From an uncultured Eubacteriales bacterium (GTDB lineage Bacteria; Bacillota; Clostridia; Oscillospirales; CAG-272): DNA of 64,000 nt. Below the pieces are notes generated by a model that saw only the letters and a program-made list of their open reading frames with translations, was not told the DNA's origin and did no database searches. Position numbers and translations under genes: made by a program. Position 1 is the stretch's first letter; every line of letters starts with the position of its first letter. The DNA lies in the NCBI GenBank assembly GCA_934373635.1, contig CAKROZ010000007.1, positions 32,180 through 96,179 of the forward strand. Direction: 5' to 3'. Below, piece after piece: positions 25,255-33,337 of this stretch.

Positions 25255-26550
25255 TCATGCGTGCGGTGTTCTTGTTTCTTTGTCCGAAGCGGCGCTCGGG
25301 GGCTCCCCCGCCTCGGGATCCTTTGTCGGGAGCGGCTTTTTTTCGTATATGCCGATGTCGGTATCAATGACCGAGCCTTGCACGATGGCGGCTCTTCCGT
25401 ATTTCTGCCGAATTTTATCCATTGCGTTTTCTCGTTTTTCTCCTTTTTCCCGTTTTTCTTCTATCGCGGGGTCGGAGAAAAGATCGAGCTGCTCGGTCAC
25501 GGCGTCCCGCCGCACGAGTCCGCTCGTCGTGACGGTGAGCATACGCACGGGCTTCTCGGGACTCCAAAAGGAGGTGAGAAGCGAATACGCCGCCCCCGCG
25601 ATCTCGCGGGAGAGGTCGGTCGGCGGGGTGAGCTGTTTTTGCTTCTGTACTGTGCTTAAAAATTCATCCTTCACCCGCAGGGTGACGATGGTGCACTTCT
25701 GCCCGCGGGCGCGGAGCTTTTCCCCGATCTCCTCGGAGAGAAAGTCGATGCCGACGCGGCAGGCATCCCTGCCGACGAGATCGTGACGGAAGGTAAAGCC
25801 GTTCCCGATGCTCTTCGCGTCCTCGGTCGGCGGAGTGACGGGACTGTTATCCTCCCCCGAGGCGTAGAGGTGGAGCAATTCCCCCATCTTTCCGAAGCGG
25901 GAAGTAAGAAGCGCCGTGCTCGCCGCGGCAAGTTCACCGACGGTACGGATGCCCAGTTTATGAAGGGCTTCCTCGGTGCGTTTTCCGACAAAGAGAAGGG
26001 CGCCCGCGGGAAGCGGAAAGACGATGCGCCTGAAATTTTCACGGTCGATCACGGTGACGGCATCCGGCTTTTTATAATCGCTCCCGAGTTTTGCGAATAC
26101 TTTATTGAAGGAAACGCCGACCGAGATCGTGATGCCGAGCTCCTCCCTGACGCGACGGCGAAGCGTCTCGGCGATCTCGACGCCCGTGCCGAAGGCTTTT
26201 CGGCTTTTTGTCACGTCGAGCCAGCTCTCATCGATGCCGAAGGGTTCGATCTCGTCGGTATATTCGGCATAGATATGGTTCACGGCACGGGAGAATTTCA
26301 CATATTCTCCGTAATGCGGTTCGGCGATCACGAGGTTCGGGCACTTCCGCTTCGCCGTGTGAACGGTCTCTGCGGTTTGGATGCCGTATTTTTTCGCGAG
26401 TTCGTTTTTGGCGAGGACGATGCCGTGCCTGTCCTCGGTACTGCCGCAGACTGCCATCGGAACGTGTGCGTATTCGGGATGTGACACCGTTTCTACCGAG
26501 GCAAAAAAGGAATTGCAATCACAATGCAGGATGGTGCGTTCCGTTTCCAT
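25255..26550 (-). CDS. dinB: DNA polymerase IV (Y family)
   Basis: Translesion polymerase, 431 residues. Catalytic motifs are LHCDCNSFFASVE (first acidic residue) and GIDESWLDVT (the Asp-Glu pair). GITISVGVSFNKVFAKLGSD is the palm/thumb hallmark. A beta-clamp peptide EQLDLFSD lies near residue 360, followed by a charged tail of about 70 residues. Found 65 bp behind the sensor kinase gene with no promoter that I can see in between, so it may be read from the kinase promoter. Confidence 0.93.
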   Translation of the reverse strand: METERTILHCDCNSFFASVETVSHPEYAHVPMAVCGSTEDRHGIVLAKNELAKKYGIQTAETVHTAKRKCPNLVIAEPHYGEYVKFSRAVNHIYAEYTDEIEPFGIDESWLDVTKSRKAFGTGVEIAETLRRRVREELGITISVGVSFNKVFAKLGSDYKKPDAVTVIDRENFRRIVFPLPAGALLFVGKRTEEALHKLGIRTVGELAAASTALLTSRFGKMGELLHLYASGEDNSPVTPPTEDAKSIGNGFTFRHDLVGRDACRVGIDFLSEEIGEKLRARGQKCTIVTLRVKDEFLSTVQKQKQLTPPTDLSREIAGAAYSLLTSFWSPEKPVRMLTVTTSGLVRRDAVTEQLDLFSDPAIEEKREKGEKRENAMDKIRQKYGRAAIVQGSVIDTDIGIYEKKPLPTKDPEAGEPPSAASDKETRTPHA

Positions 26551-26615
26551 GGCTCTCCTTTCCGCGGTGTTCCGGCTTTCGGACGTTACTTTTTATTTAT
26601 TTTTTCGCTTTGCGG

Positions 26616-28100
26616 TCAACCTTCCTGCGAAGCACTGCCTTTTTTCGGCAAGGACGCAGCGGCGGGAAGCGTAAAGGAGAAGGTGCAGCCATGCCCTTTC
26701 TCCGACTCGACCGTCAGGGTCTCACCGTGAGCGTCCACGATGGTTTTTGAGATATAGAGTCCGAGTCCGACGCCGTTCTTATCAAGTCCGCGGCTCTTAT
26801 CCGTCTTATAGAAGCGGTCGAAGACATAGGGAATGTCCTCGGGGGAGATGGTCTGCCCTTCATCGAAGACGCTGATGCGTACCTTTTCCTTCTCGTGGGT
26901 GATGCGGATGGTGAGCTCTCCTCCTTGCTTCGCAAATTTGATGGCATTGTGGCAAAGGTTATAAACGACCTGATAGATGGCGTCCTTATCCGCGTGGACG
27001 GGAACGCAATCCTCCGAATCGAACATGACATCGAGTTTTTTCTCCTCGATCTTCTGCTCAAAGGAGATGAGGATCAGGCGCGCGACCTCGGAGACGTCGA
27101 AATCGGTGAAATTGAATTTTCTGTCCCCCGATTCGAGACGGGAAACATCGAGAATCTCGGAGACGAGGCGGGAGAGCCTGTGGATCTCCGCCGAGATCAC
27201 GCCGAGGTAATACCCTTGCTTTTCCGGCGGGATGGCTCCCGAGTTGATATTGTCGATAAAACCCGCGATGGTAGTCATCGGCGTGCGGAGATCGTGCGAC
27301 ACGCTGGCGAGGAAGGTATTTCGCATTTTTTCGAGATTGGCAAGAGATTCCGCCATCTGGTTAAAGGCGGTGGCAAGCTCGGAGACCTCGTCCCTGCCGT
27401 ATACGGGAACGCGGGCGGAGAAATCCCCTTTCGCAAAGCTTTTGGTCGCCGCGGTCATGCTCCGCAGTGGGTGAAGCAGACGCTCGGTGATAAAATAGAT
27501 CGCGATCACGGCGGCGAGCATGACCCAAAGGGAGCTTGTAAACACGGCGCGCTGTGTGACCGAGATGACCGCGTTTTCCGCGGCGGTGGATTTCATCACG
27601 AGGATATAGCCGATCAATCTTCCGTCGTAGAGAACCTCGCGCGCGCAGATGCGGTTCTCACCCTCGAGCACGCCGTCAAAATCGCCGATGCCGAAATAAT
27701 AGGTACCGCCGTTGTCCTCCTCCTGCTTTTTCAGCGAGTCGAAGGAGAGCGTCTCGGTCCCGTCGGTGATGTTCGGCACACGCTTTCCTGTTTCGGGGTC
27801 CGTGACCGTCAAAAACAGAAGCTTTCCGTCCGCGTCGCACACGAGGATATTCATATCTGTATCGTTGATGAGAAGAAAGCGCTGGAGGATCTCGGTCTTG
27901 ATGAAGATGCGCATATCCTGTATGCTTCTTTCCTCGATCCTGTCCTTGAAGGTATAGCTTGTCTCGATCAGCAGATTATCCGTCTCGTGTGCGGAATAGG
28001 AGCGGATCATTGACGTGAAGATGAAGGACAGCATCACAAAGCTGAACACGATGATGACCACGAAAGTTGTCAGATATTTCGCAAAGGTACTTTTGAACAT
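26616..28100 (-). CDS. Sensor histidine kinase without an adjacent response regulator
   Basis: A 494-residue membrane kinase: N-terminal span (YLTTFVVIIVFSFVMLSFIF), extracytoplasmic domain of about 150 residues, second span (SLWVMLAAVIAIYFITERLL), HAMP (PLRSMTAATKSFAKGDFSAR), HisKA with SVSHDLRTPMTTIAGF, and an ATPase domain with HNAIKFAKQGG, FDEGQTISPEDIPYVF and GVGLGLYISKTIV. In the G1 box the usual DxGxGI reads DEGQTI, a slightly degenerate form. No response regulator lies nearby; gltX diverges upstream and dinB follows. Confidence 0.9.
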   Translation of the reverse strand: MFKSTFAKYLTTFVVIIVFSFVMLSFIFTSMIRSYSAHETDNLLIETSYTFKDRIEERSIQDMRIFIKTEILQRFLLINDTDMNILVCDADGKLLFLTVTDPETGKRVPNITDGTETLSFDSLKKQEEDNGGTYYFGIGDFDGVLEGENRICAREVLYDGRLIGYILVMKSTAAENAVISVTQRAVFTSSLWVMLAAVIAIYFITERLLHPLRSMTAATKSFAKGDFSARVPVYGRDEVSELATAFNQMAESLANLEKMRNTFLASVSHDLRTPMTTIAGFIDNINSGAIPPEKQGYYLGVISAEIHRLSRLVSEILDVSRLESGDRKFNFTDFDVSEVARLILISFEQKIEEKKLDVMFDSEDCVPVHADKDAIYQVVYNLCHNAIKFAKQGGELTIRITHEKEKVRISVFDEGQTISPEDIPYVFDRFYKTDKSRGLDKNGVGLGLYISKTIVDAHGETLTVESEKGHGCTFSFTLPAAASLPKKGSASQEG

Positions 28101-28111
28101 CTCACACCCCG

Positions 28112-28131
28112 ATAATAGTTTTCACTATTAT
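28112..28131. promoter_or_regulatory. Inverted repeat at the kinase gene start site
   Basis: Arms ATAATAGT (28112-28119) and ACTATTAT (28124-28131) with a 4-nt spacer overlap the -10 box and the start of transcription of the kinase gene. Candidate operator or 5' mRNA hairpin. Confidence 0.45.
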
Positions 28132-28158
28132 TATAACGACTTCATTGCGCAAAGTCAA
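28130..28158 (-). promoter_or_regulatory. Promoter of the kinase-dinB unit
   Basis: On the minus strand TTGACT (28153-28158) and TATAAT (28130-28135), 17 bp apart. Confidence 0.8.
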
Positions 28159-28177
28159 ACATTTTTTGTAAATTCGG

Positions 28178-28206
28178 TTGACTCTTTCCGAAATTTATGA
28201 TAAAAT
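28178..28206 (+). promoter_or_regulatory. Promoter of gltX
   Basis: TTGACT (28178-28183), 17 bp, TAAAAT (28201-28206), divergent from the kinase promoter 20 bp away. No T-box leader is visible. Confidence 0.75.
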
Positions 28207-28248
28207 ACCTTTTGCAAAAGTATTTCGTAACCGAAAAGAGGGTTTGTC

Positions 28249-29691
28249 ATGACAGTCACACGCTTTGCGCCGAGCCCGACGGGCTATATGCACATCGGAA
28301 ATCTGCGCACCGCTCTTTATTCTTATCTCATCGCCAAGCACGACGGCGGGCGCTTTATCCTTCGGATCGAGGACACCGACCGCGAGCGCTTTGTCGAAGG
28401 GGCGACCGATATTATCAAATCGACGCTCCGCACGACGGGACTCCTCTGGGACGAGGGTCCCGATGTCGGTGGTGAGCACGGTCCGTATGTTCAGAGCGAG
28501 AGAAAAGAAATCTATCTCGAATACGCGAAAAAGCTTGTCGACCTCGGCTCTGCCTATTACTGCTTCTGCTCGAAGGAGCGGCTCGAGAAGCTCCACGAAG
28601 AGGATGCGCTCGGCGGATATGACCGTCACTGTCGTGATCTCTCCCCCGAGGAAGTGAAGCGCAATCTCGAGGTGGGAATGCCTTACGTCATCCGTCAGAA
28701 AATGCCTCTTACGGGTGTGACGAGCTATGTGGATTCCGTCTTCGGCGAGATCTCCGTCAACAACGAAGAGCTCCAGGATCAGATTCTCATCAAGGCGGAC
28801 GGCTACCCGACCTATAACTTCTGCCACGTGATCGACGACCATCTGATGGGAGTAACGCACGTGGTGCGCGGCTCGGAATATCTGACCTCGACGCCGAAAT
28901 ACGTGCTTCTTTACGACGCGTTCGGTTGGGAGCGCCCCTGCTATGTGCATCTGCCCCTCATGATGGGCAAGAGTGCGGACGGCACGGTCTCGAAGCTGTC
29001 GAAGCGGCACGGTGCGGTCTCCTTCTCCGATCTGCTTGCGGACGGCTATCTTCCCGAGGCGATCATCAACTATATCGCGCTTCTCGGCTGGTGCCCGAAG
29101 GAATCCGAGCGGGAATTCTTCACCCTTCCCGAGCTTGTCGCCGCCTTTACAATCGACGGTGTGTCCAAGTCCCCTGCGGTCTTCGACTATGAAAAGCTGC
29201 TTTGGTTCAACGGCGAGTATCTTCACAAGATGAGCGACGAGGATTTCGCAAAACAGGCGAAAAACTTCATTCATGCAAAGATCCCCGCGACGGTGAACCG
29301 CGAGAAGATGCTCGCACTTCTCAAAACGAGAATTCAGAAATTCTCCGAGCTTGACGAGCGCATGGCGTTCTTCCTTGCTCTGCCGGAATACGGCAAAGAG
29401 CTCTTCCTGAACAAGAAAAACAAGATTTCGGAATTCGAGACGGTCAGGTCGGTGCTTATCGCCGCGCGTGAGATTCTCGCGAAGCTCACCACCTTTGATA
29501 ACGACACGATTTTCGCGGCGCTTTCTCCGCTCTCCGAGACACTCGGGCTGAAAACGGGCGCCGTCATGTGGTGCCTCCGCATCGCGGTATCGGGTCTTGC
29601 CGCGACGCCCGGCGGGGCGACCGAGATCATGGAGGTCATCGGGCGGGACGAGACACTCTCCCGTATCGATTCGGCTCTCGCAAGACTTTGA
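28249..29691 (+). CDS. gltX: Glutamyl-tRNA synthetase
   Basis: Class I synthetase of 480 residues charging tRNA-Glu (and perhaps tRNA-Gln, for later amidation). HIGH motif is HIGN at residues 15-18 and KMSKS is KLSKR at 249-253. RIEDTDRERFVEGATDII is the standard glutamyl signature. The C-terminal anticodon-binding region ends EVIGRDETLSRIDSALARL. Single gene between its own promoter and a strong terminator. Confidence 0.97.
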   Translation: MTVTRFAPSPTGYMHIGNLRTALYSYLIAKHDGGRFILRIEDTDRERFVEGATDIIKSTLRTTGLLWDEGPDVGGEHGPYVQSERKEIYLEYAKKLVDLGSAYYCFCSKERLEKLHEEDALGGYDRHCRDLSPEEVKRNLEVGMPYVIRQKMPLTGVTSYVDSVFGEISVNNEELQDQILIKADGYPTYNFCHVIDDHLMGVTHVVRGSEYLTSTPKYVLLYDAFGWERPCYVHLPLMMGKSADGTVSKLSKRHGAVSFSDLLADGYLPEAIINYIALLGWCPKESEREFFTLPELVAAFTIDGVSKSPAVFDYEKLLWFNGEYLHKMSDEDFAKQAKNFIHAKIPATVNREKMLALLKTRIQKFSELDERMAFFLALPEYGKELFLNKKNKISEFETVRSVLIAAREILAKLTTFDNDTIFAALSPLSETLGLKTGAVMWCLRIAVSGLAATPGGATEIMEVIGRDETLSRIDSALARL

Positions 29692-29704
29692 TAAAAAATC
29701 GATA

Positions 29705-29764
29705 AAAACCCCGAAGAAAACCTCCGCTCGCTTGTCGGACGGAGGTTTTCTTCGGGGTTTTGTG
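29705..29764 (+). terminator. Terminator after gltX
   Basis: Perfect 22-bp stem, arms 29705-29726 (AAAACCCCGAAGAAAACCTC with CG) and 29740-29761, ending in TTTTG. Confidence 0.85.
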
Positions 29765-29844
29765 TGAGTTTTTCCTTCCTTTATTCAAAATAACGGTAAT
29801 TTCTTCCTTTCTGCAAGAAAGAATGCATGATTTTGAATTTTCTC

Positions 29845-29873
29845 TTGCAAAATGCGGAGTTTCGTGCTATACT
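29845..29873 (+). promoter_or_regulatory. Promoter of the rpiR-to-rpsA operon
   Basis: TTGCAA (29845-29850), 17 bp, TATACT (29868-29873). Confidence 0.7.
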
Positions 29874-29918
29874 GTAACAGGCTGAAAAACTGCCGAACAA
29901 AAACTCCCGAGGTGTCTT

Positions 29919-30776
29919 ATGACCATTGATATTGCCAGACGGATCAAGGACTTTTTTCCCACCTTTTCCAAAGGACAAAAAAAGATCGCTACCGCCGTTC
30001 TGAACGAATATGACAAGGTTGCCTACATGACCGCCGCCGCTCTCGGTAAAAAGGTCGGCGTCTCCGAATCTACCGTCGTACGCTTTGCAAACGAGCTCGG
30101 ATTCGAAGGATATGCGGAATTTCAGCGCTCCGTGCAGGAGCTTGTCCGCACGCGCCTGACACCGAATCAGCGCATCGAAATGACAAAGGCACGGATCGGT
30201 CGCGGCGACCTGCTCGAAAACGTGATGGAGGCGGACATCGCGAAGATCCGCTACACGCTCGATACGCTGAACCGCGACGCGTTTCACGCCGCCTTGGAAG
30301 CCATTCTCGACGCGCGCAATATTTATGTGATGGGTGCGCGTTGCTCGGAGGCGCTCGCGTTCTTTCTGAAATACAACCTCTCCCTGATCTTCGACAACGT
30401 GCATTTCGTCAATCCCACATCGACGGGTGAGGTCTTCGAACAGATCCTGACCATCAACGAGTCGGACGTGTTCATCGCGTTTTCCTTCCCCCGGTATTCT
30501 TCGAAAATGGTCAGCGCCGTAAAATTCGCGCGCAAGAATAATGCGTCGGTCGTCGTTATCACCGACTCGGAGATCTCCCCGCTCGCTCCCTATGCTACCT
30601 GTCTTCTGACGGCGCAGTCGGATATGGCGTCCTATACCGATTCTCTCGTCGCTCCGTTCAGCATTCTGAACGCCATGATCGTCGAGATCACGAGCCGCAG
30701 AGAAAAAGAGATCACCCGCCGTCTCGAACGTCTCGAGGCGGTCTGGGACGAATTCAACGTATATACAAAGCAATGA
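29919..30776 (+). CDS. MurR/RpiR family transcriptional regulator
   Basis: A 285-residue regulator. The N-terminal HTH_6 domain contains FSKGQKKIATAVLNEYDKVA and VGVSESTVVRFANELGFEGY. The C-terminal SIS sugar-phosphate-binding domain contains NIYVMGARCSEALAFFLKYN and DVFIAFSFPRYSSKMVSAVK. The family usually senses a phosphosugar. Here it heads an operon of housekeeping genes (flavoprotein, cmk-plsC, ispH-rpsA), overlapping the next gene by ATGA, so its target is not obvious. Confidence 0.9.
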   Translation: MTIDIARRIKDFFPTFSKGQKKIATAVLNEYDKVAYMTAAALGKKVGVSESTVVRFANELGFEGYAEFQRSVQELVRTRLTPNQRIEMTKARIGRGDLLENVMEADIAKIRYTLDTLNRDAFHAALEAILDARNIYVMGARCSEALAFFLKYNLSLIFDNVHFVNPTSTGEVFEQILTINESDVFIAFSFPRYSSKMVSAVKFARKNNASVVVITDSEISPLAPYATCLLTAQSDMASYTDSLVAPFSILNAMIVEITSRREKEITRRLERLEAVWDEFNVYTKQ

Positions 30777-32008
30777 CGGCAGAGGGACAAAGAAGGATCG
30801 CCGTCATCGGCGGAGGCGCCGCCGGCATGATGGCGGCGGGAACGGCGAGCTCGCTCGGCGCCGACGTGACGCTGTACGAGCACACCGACCGCCTCGGAAA
30901 AAAGCTTGCCATCACGGGAAAGGGCAGATGCAACGTCACCAACGCCTGCACGACGGAAGAATTTCTCGCCAACGTACCGCACAACCCGCGATTTCTTTAC
31001 GCCGCGCTCTCGGCGTTTTCTCCCGAGGACACCGTACGCTTTTTCGAGGGACTCGGCGTCAGGCTGAAGACCGAGCGGGGCAACCGCGTGTTTCCCGAAA
31101 GCGACCGTGCACGGGACATCGTTCTCGCCATGACGGAATACGTCGGCGGCGTGAGAAAGCGCTATGAAAACGTCCGTTCCGTCCGCCACGAGGAAAACGG
31201 CACGTATACCGTTCTCGCAAAAGAGGAAGAAACGTACGACGCGGTAATTCTCGCGACCGGCGGGCGCTCGTACCCCCTGACGGGTTCGGACGGCTCGGGC
31301 TATCGCATTGCGAGAAAGCTCGGGCATACCGTGACGCCTCTCTTCCCTTCGCTCGTGCCTCTCGAATCCGCAGATCCCGTCTGCTCCGAGCTTCAGGGGC
31401 TGTCCTTAAAGAACGTCGGGATCCGGATCACGGAGGACGGACGCACGGTCTACGAGGATTTCGGCGAAATGCTCTTTACACACTTCGGGGTCAGCGGTCC
31501 TACCGTGCTTTCCGCCTCGGCACATCTTGCGGGGCGCGATGTTTCGGGACTTACCTTTCATATCGACTTAAAGCCCGCGCTCGACGAGGCAACGCTCGAC
31601 GCGCGCCTGCTCTCCGACTTTTCCGAGCGAAGCAACAGGGATTTTTCCCATGCGCTCGATGCGCTGTTGCCCGCGAAGCTCAAGGAGCCATTCATCGCCC
31701 GCACGGGAATCGACCCGAAAAAGAAGGTCAACGCGGTGACAAGAGAAGAACGCCACCGTGTTCTCTCTCTTCTCAAGAATTTTTCCTTCGGGCTCTCGGG
31801 CTTTCGTCCGATCGAAGAAGCCATCGTTACCTCTGGCGGCGTGGACGTGCGCGAGGTCGTTCCGCGAACCATGGAATCAAAGCTCCACGCGGGACTTTAT
31901 TTCGCGGGCGAGATCCTCGACGTGGACGCCTACACGGGCGGCTTTAATTTACAGATCGCGTTCTCGACGGGGTATCTCGCGGGAACGGACGCCGCAAATT
32001 CTTACTGA
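30773..32008 (+). CDS. NAD(P)/FAD-dependent flavoprotein, HI0933/YhiN (BaiN-like) family
   Basis: A 411-residue flavoprotein with a dinucleotide-binding start (IAVIGGGAAGMMAAGTASSL), the family signature GKKLAITGKGRCNVTNAC, VILATGGRSYPLTGSDGSGY, and a C-terminal FAD contact (AGEILDVDAYTGGFNLQIAF). Family members are oxidoreductases of largely unknown role; BaiN acts in bile-acid 7-dehydroxylation, but that function should not be assumed. The context upstream of cmk and ispH is common in Clostridia. Confidence 0.9.
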   Translation: MTAEGQRRIAVIGGGAAGMMAAGTASSLGADVTLYEHTDRLGKKLAITGKGRCNVTNACTTEEFLANVPHNPRFLYAALSAFSPEDTVRFFEGLGVRLKTERGNRVFPESDRARDIVLAMTEYVGGVRKRYENVRSVRHEENGTYTVLAKEEETYDAVILATGGRSYPLTGSDGSGYRIARKLGHTVTPLFPSLVPLESADPVCSELQGLSLKNVGIRITEDGRTVYEDFGEMLFTHFGVSGPTVLSASAHLAGRDVSGLTFHIDLKPALDEATLDARLLSDFSERSNRDFSHALDALLPAKLKEPFIARTGIDPKKKVNAVTREERHRVLSLLKNFSFGLSGFRPIEEAIVTSGGVDVREVVPRTMESKLHAGLYFAGEILDVDAYTGGFNLQIAFSTGYLAGTDAANSY

Positions 32009-32029
32009 CATACGAAAGAAGGTTTTCCT

Positions 32030-33337
32030 ATGATCCGCATTGCAATCGACGGTCCCGGCGGTGCCGGGAAGTCCAGTGTCGCAAAGCTCCTTGCCGCACG
32101 GCTCGGTATTTTATATGTCGATACCGGCGCGCTTTACCGCGCCATCGGCTTTTACTGTCTTTCGAACGGCATTGACCCGAAGGATGCCGCCGCCGTGGAG
32201 CGTGCGCTCCCCGACATTCACCCGACGCTCACCTTTACCGACCGTCAGATCCTGCGTCTGAACGGCGAAGACGTCGGAGACAAGATCCGCACGCCCGAGG
32301 TCTCGATGGCGGCGTCCGCCGTCAGCGCGATTCCCGCCGTGCGCTCCTTCCTTCTCGACACCCAGCGGAACATCGCGAAGAAAAACAGTGTCATCATGGA
32401 CGGTCGTGACATCGGCACGGTAATCCTGCCGAACGCCGATCTGAAGATCTTTCTCGTCGCATCCCCCGAGGCGAGAGCCAAGCGCCGTTTTGAGGAATTG
32501 ACCGCAAAGGGCATCGAAACGACGCTCGAGGACGTGATGCGGGAGATGGAGACGCGGGATCAAAACGACGCGAGCCGCGCCGTTGCTCCGTGCGTGAAAG
32601 CGGCTGACGCCGTTCTGCTCGACAATTCGAATCTGACCCTTGAAGGCACCGCAGATGCGATCGTCGAGCTTCTGAATCGGAAATTGACGCTTATAAAATC
32701 GGGCAGATTTTATATGCGGATGCACCACATCTTTGCGGGGATCGTTCGGTTCTTCCAGCGGATCCACATCCACGGAGCGGAAAATATCCCCGCGGTCGGC
32801 GGTGTCCTCGTCTGCGCAAACCACATTGCCATCCGCGACCCGTTTCTGATCGCCGCGTCCTTTCATCGCCCCGTGCGCTATCTCGCAAAGAAGGAGCTCT
32901 TCCGTGTCCCCGTGGTACGCCACTGCATCCGTGCGCTCGGCGCGGTTCCCGTCGATCGCGGAAGCAACGATGTCGCCGCACTCCGCACCTCGGTCGAGCT
33001 GCTCCGCCTCGGCGAGGCGGTCTCCCTCTTTCCGCAGGGGCACCGTTATCCCGGGGTCGATCCCACGACCACGCCGCGCAAAAACGGGGCGGCTCTGATC
33101 GCCTACCGTGCAAAGGTCGCGGTCATTCCCGTCTGTATCAAGGTGAAAAATGTAAAGTACGGTTTCCTTCGTCGCAAGGATATTTATATCGGAAAGCCGA
33201 TCTCCTGCGAGGAGCTCGGTTTCGTTCACGGCGGTTCTGCGGAATATGAGGCGGCGACGGACAAGATCTTTTCCGCGATCGCCGCGCTCGGCGGCTACGG
33301 CGAAAAAACGCAAAGCACCGACGGAGCCGTGAAATGA
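32030..33337 (+). CDS. cmk-plsC: Fusion protein: cytidylate kinase + 1-acylglycerol-3-phosphate acyltransferase
   Basis: One uninterrupted frame of 435 residues joins two enzymes. Residues 1-218 are cytidylate kinase: P-loop GPGGAGKSS (8-16), LYVDTGALYRA and MDGRDIGTVILPNA. Residues 225-430 are a PlsC-type acyltransferase: the NHxxxxD motif is NHIAIRD (264-270) and the second substrate motif reads FPQGHR (334-339) where FPEGTR is usual. The kinase makes CDP for nucleotide and CDP-DAG supply; the acyltransferase makes phosphatidate, the partner of CTP in CDP-DAG synthesis. Overlaps the next gene by ATGA. Confidence 0.93.
   Translation: MIRIAIDGPGGAGKSSVAKLLAARLGILYVDTGALYRAIGFYCLSNGIDPKDAAAVERALPDIHPTLTFTDRQILRLNGEDVGDKIRTPEVSMAASAVSAIPAVRSFLLDTQRNIAKKNSVIMDGRDIGTVILPNADLKIFLVASPEARAKRRFEELTAKGIETTLEDVMREMETRDQNDASRAVAPCVKAADAVLLDNSNLTLEGTADAIVELLNRKLTLIKSGRFYMRMHHIFAGIVRFFQRIHIHGAENIPAVGGVLVCANHIAIRDPFLIAASFHRPVRYLAKKELFRVPVVRHCIRALGAVPVDRGSNDVAALRTSVELLRLGEAVSLFPQGHRYPGVDPTTTPRKNGAALIAYRAKVAVIPVCIKVKNVKYGFLRRKDIYIGKPISCEELGFVHGGSAEYEAATDKIFSAIAALGGYGEKTQSTDGAVK

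Noticed and set aside
28101..28248. Searched for a T-box leader before gltX
   Set aside because: Only about 40 nt lie between the predicted start and the ATG; no specifier stem or T-box sequence is present.
30773..32008. Considered annotating the HI0933-family flavoprotein as bile-acid enzyme BaiN
   Set aside because: No other bai genes are present and the family is widespread in bacteria without bile-acid metabolism.
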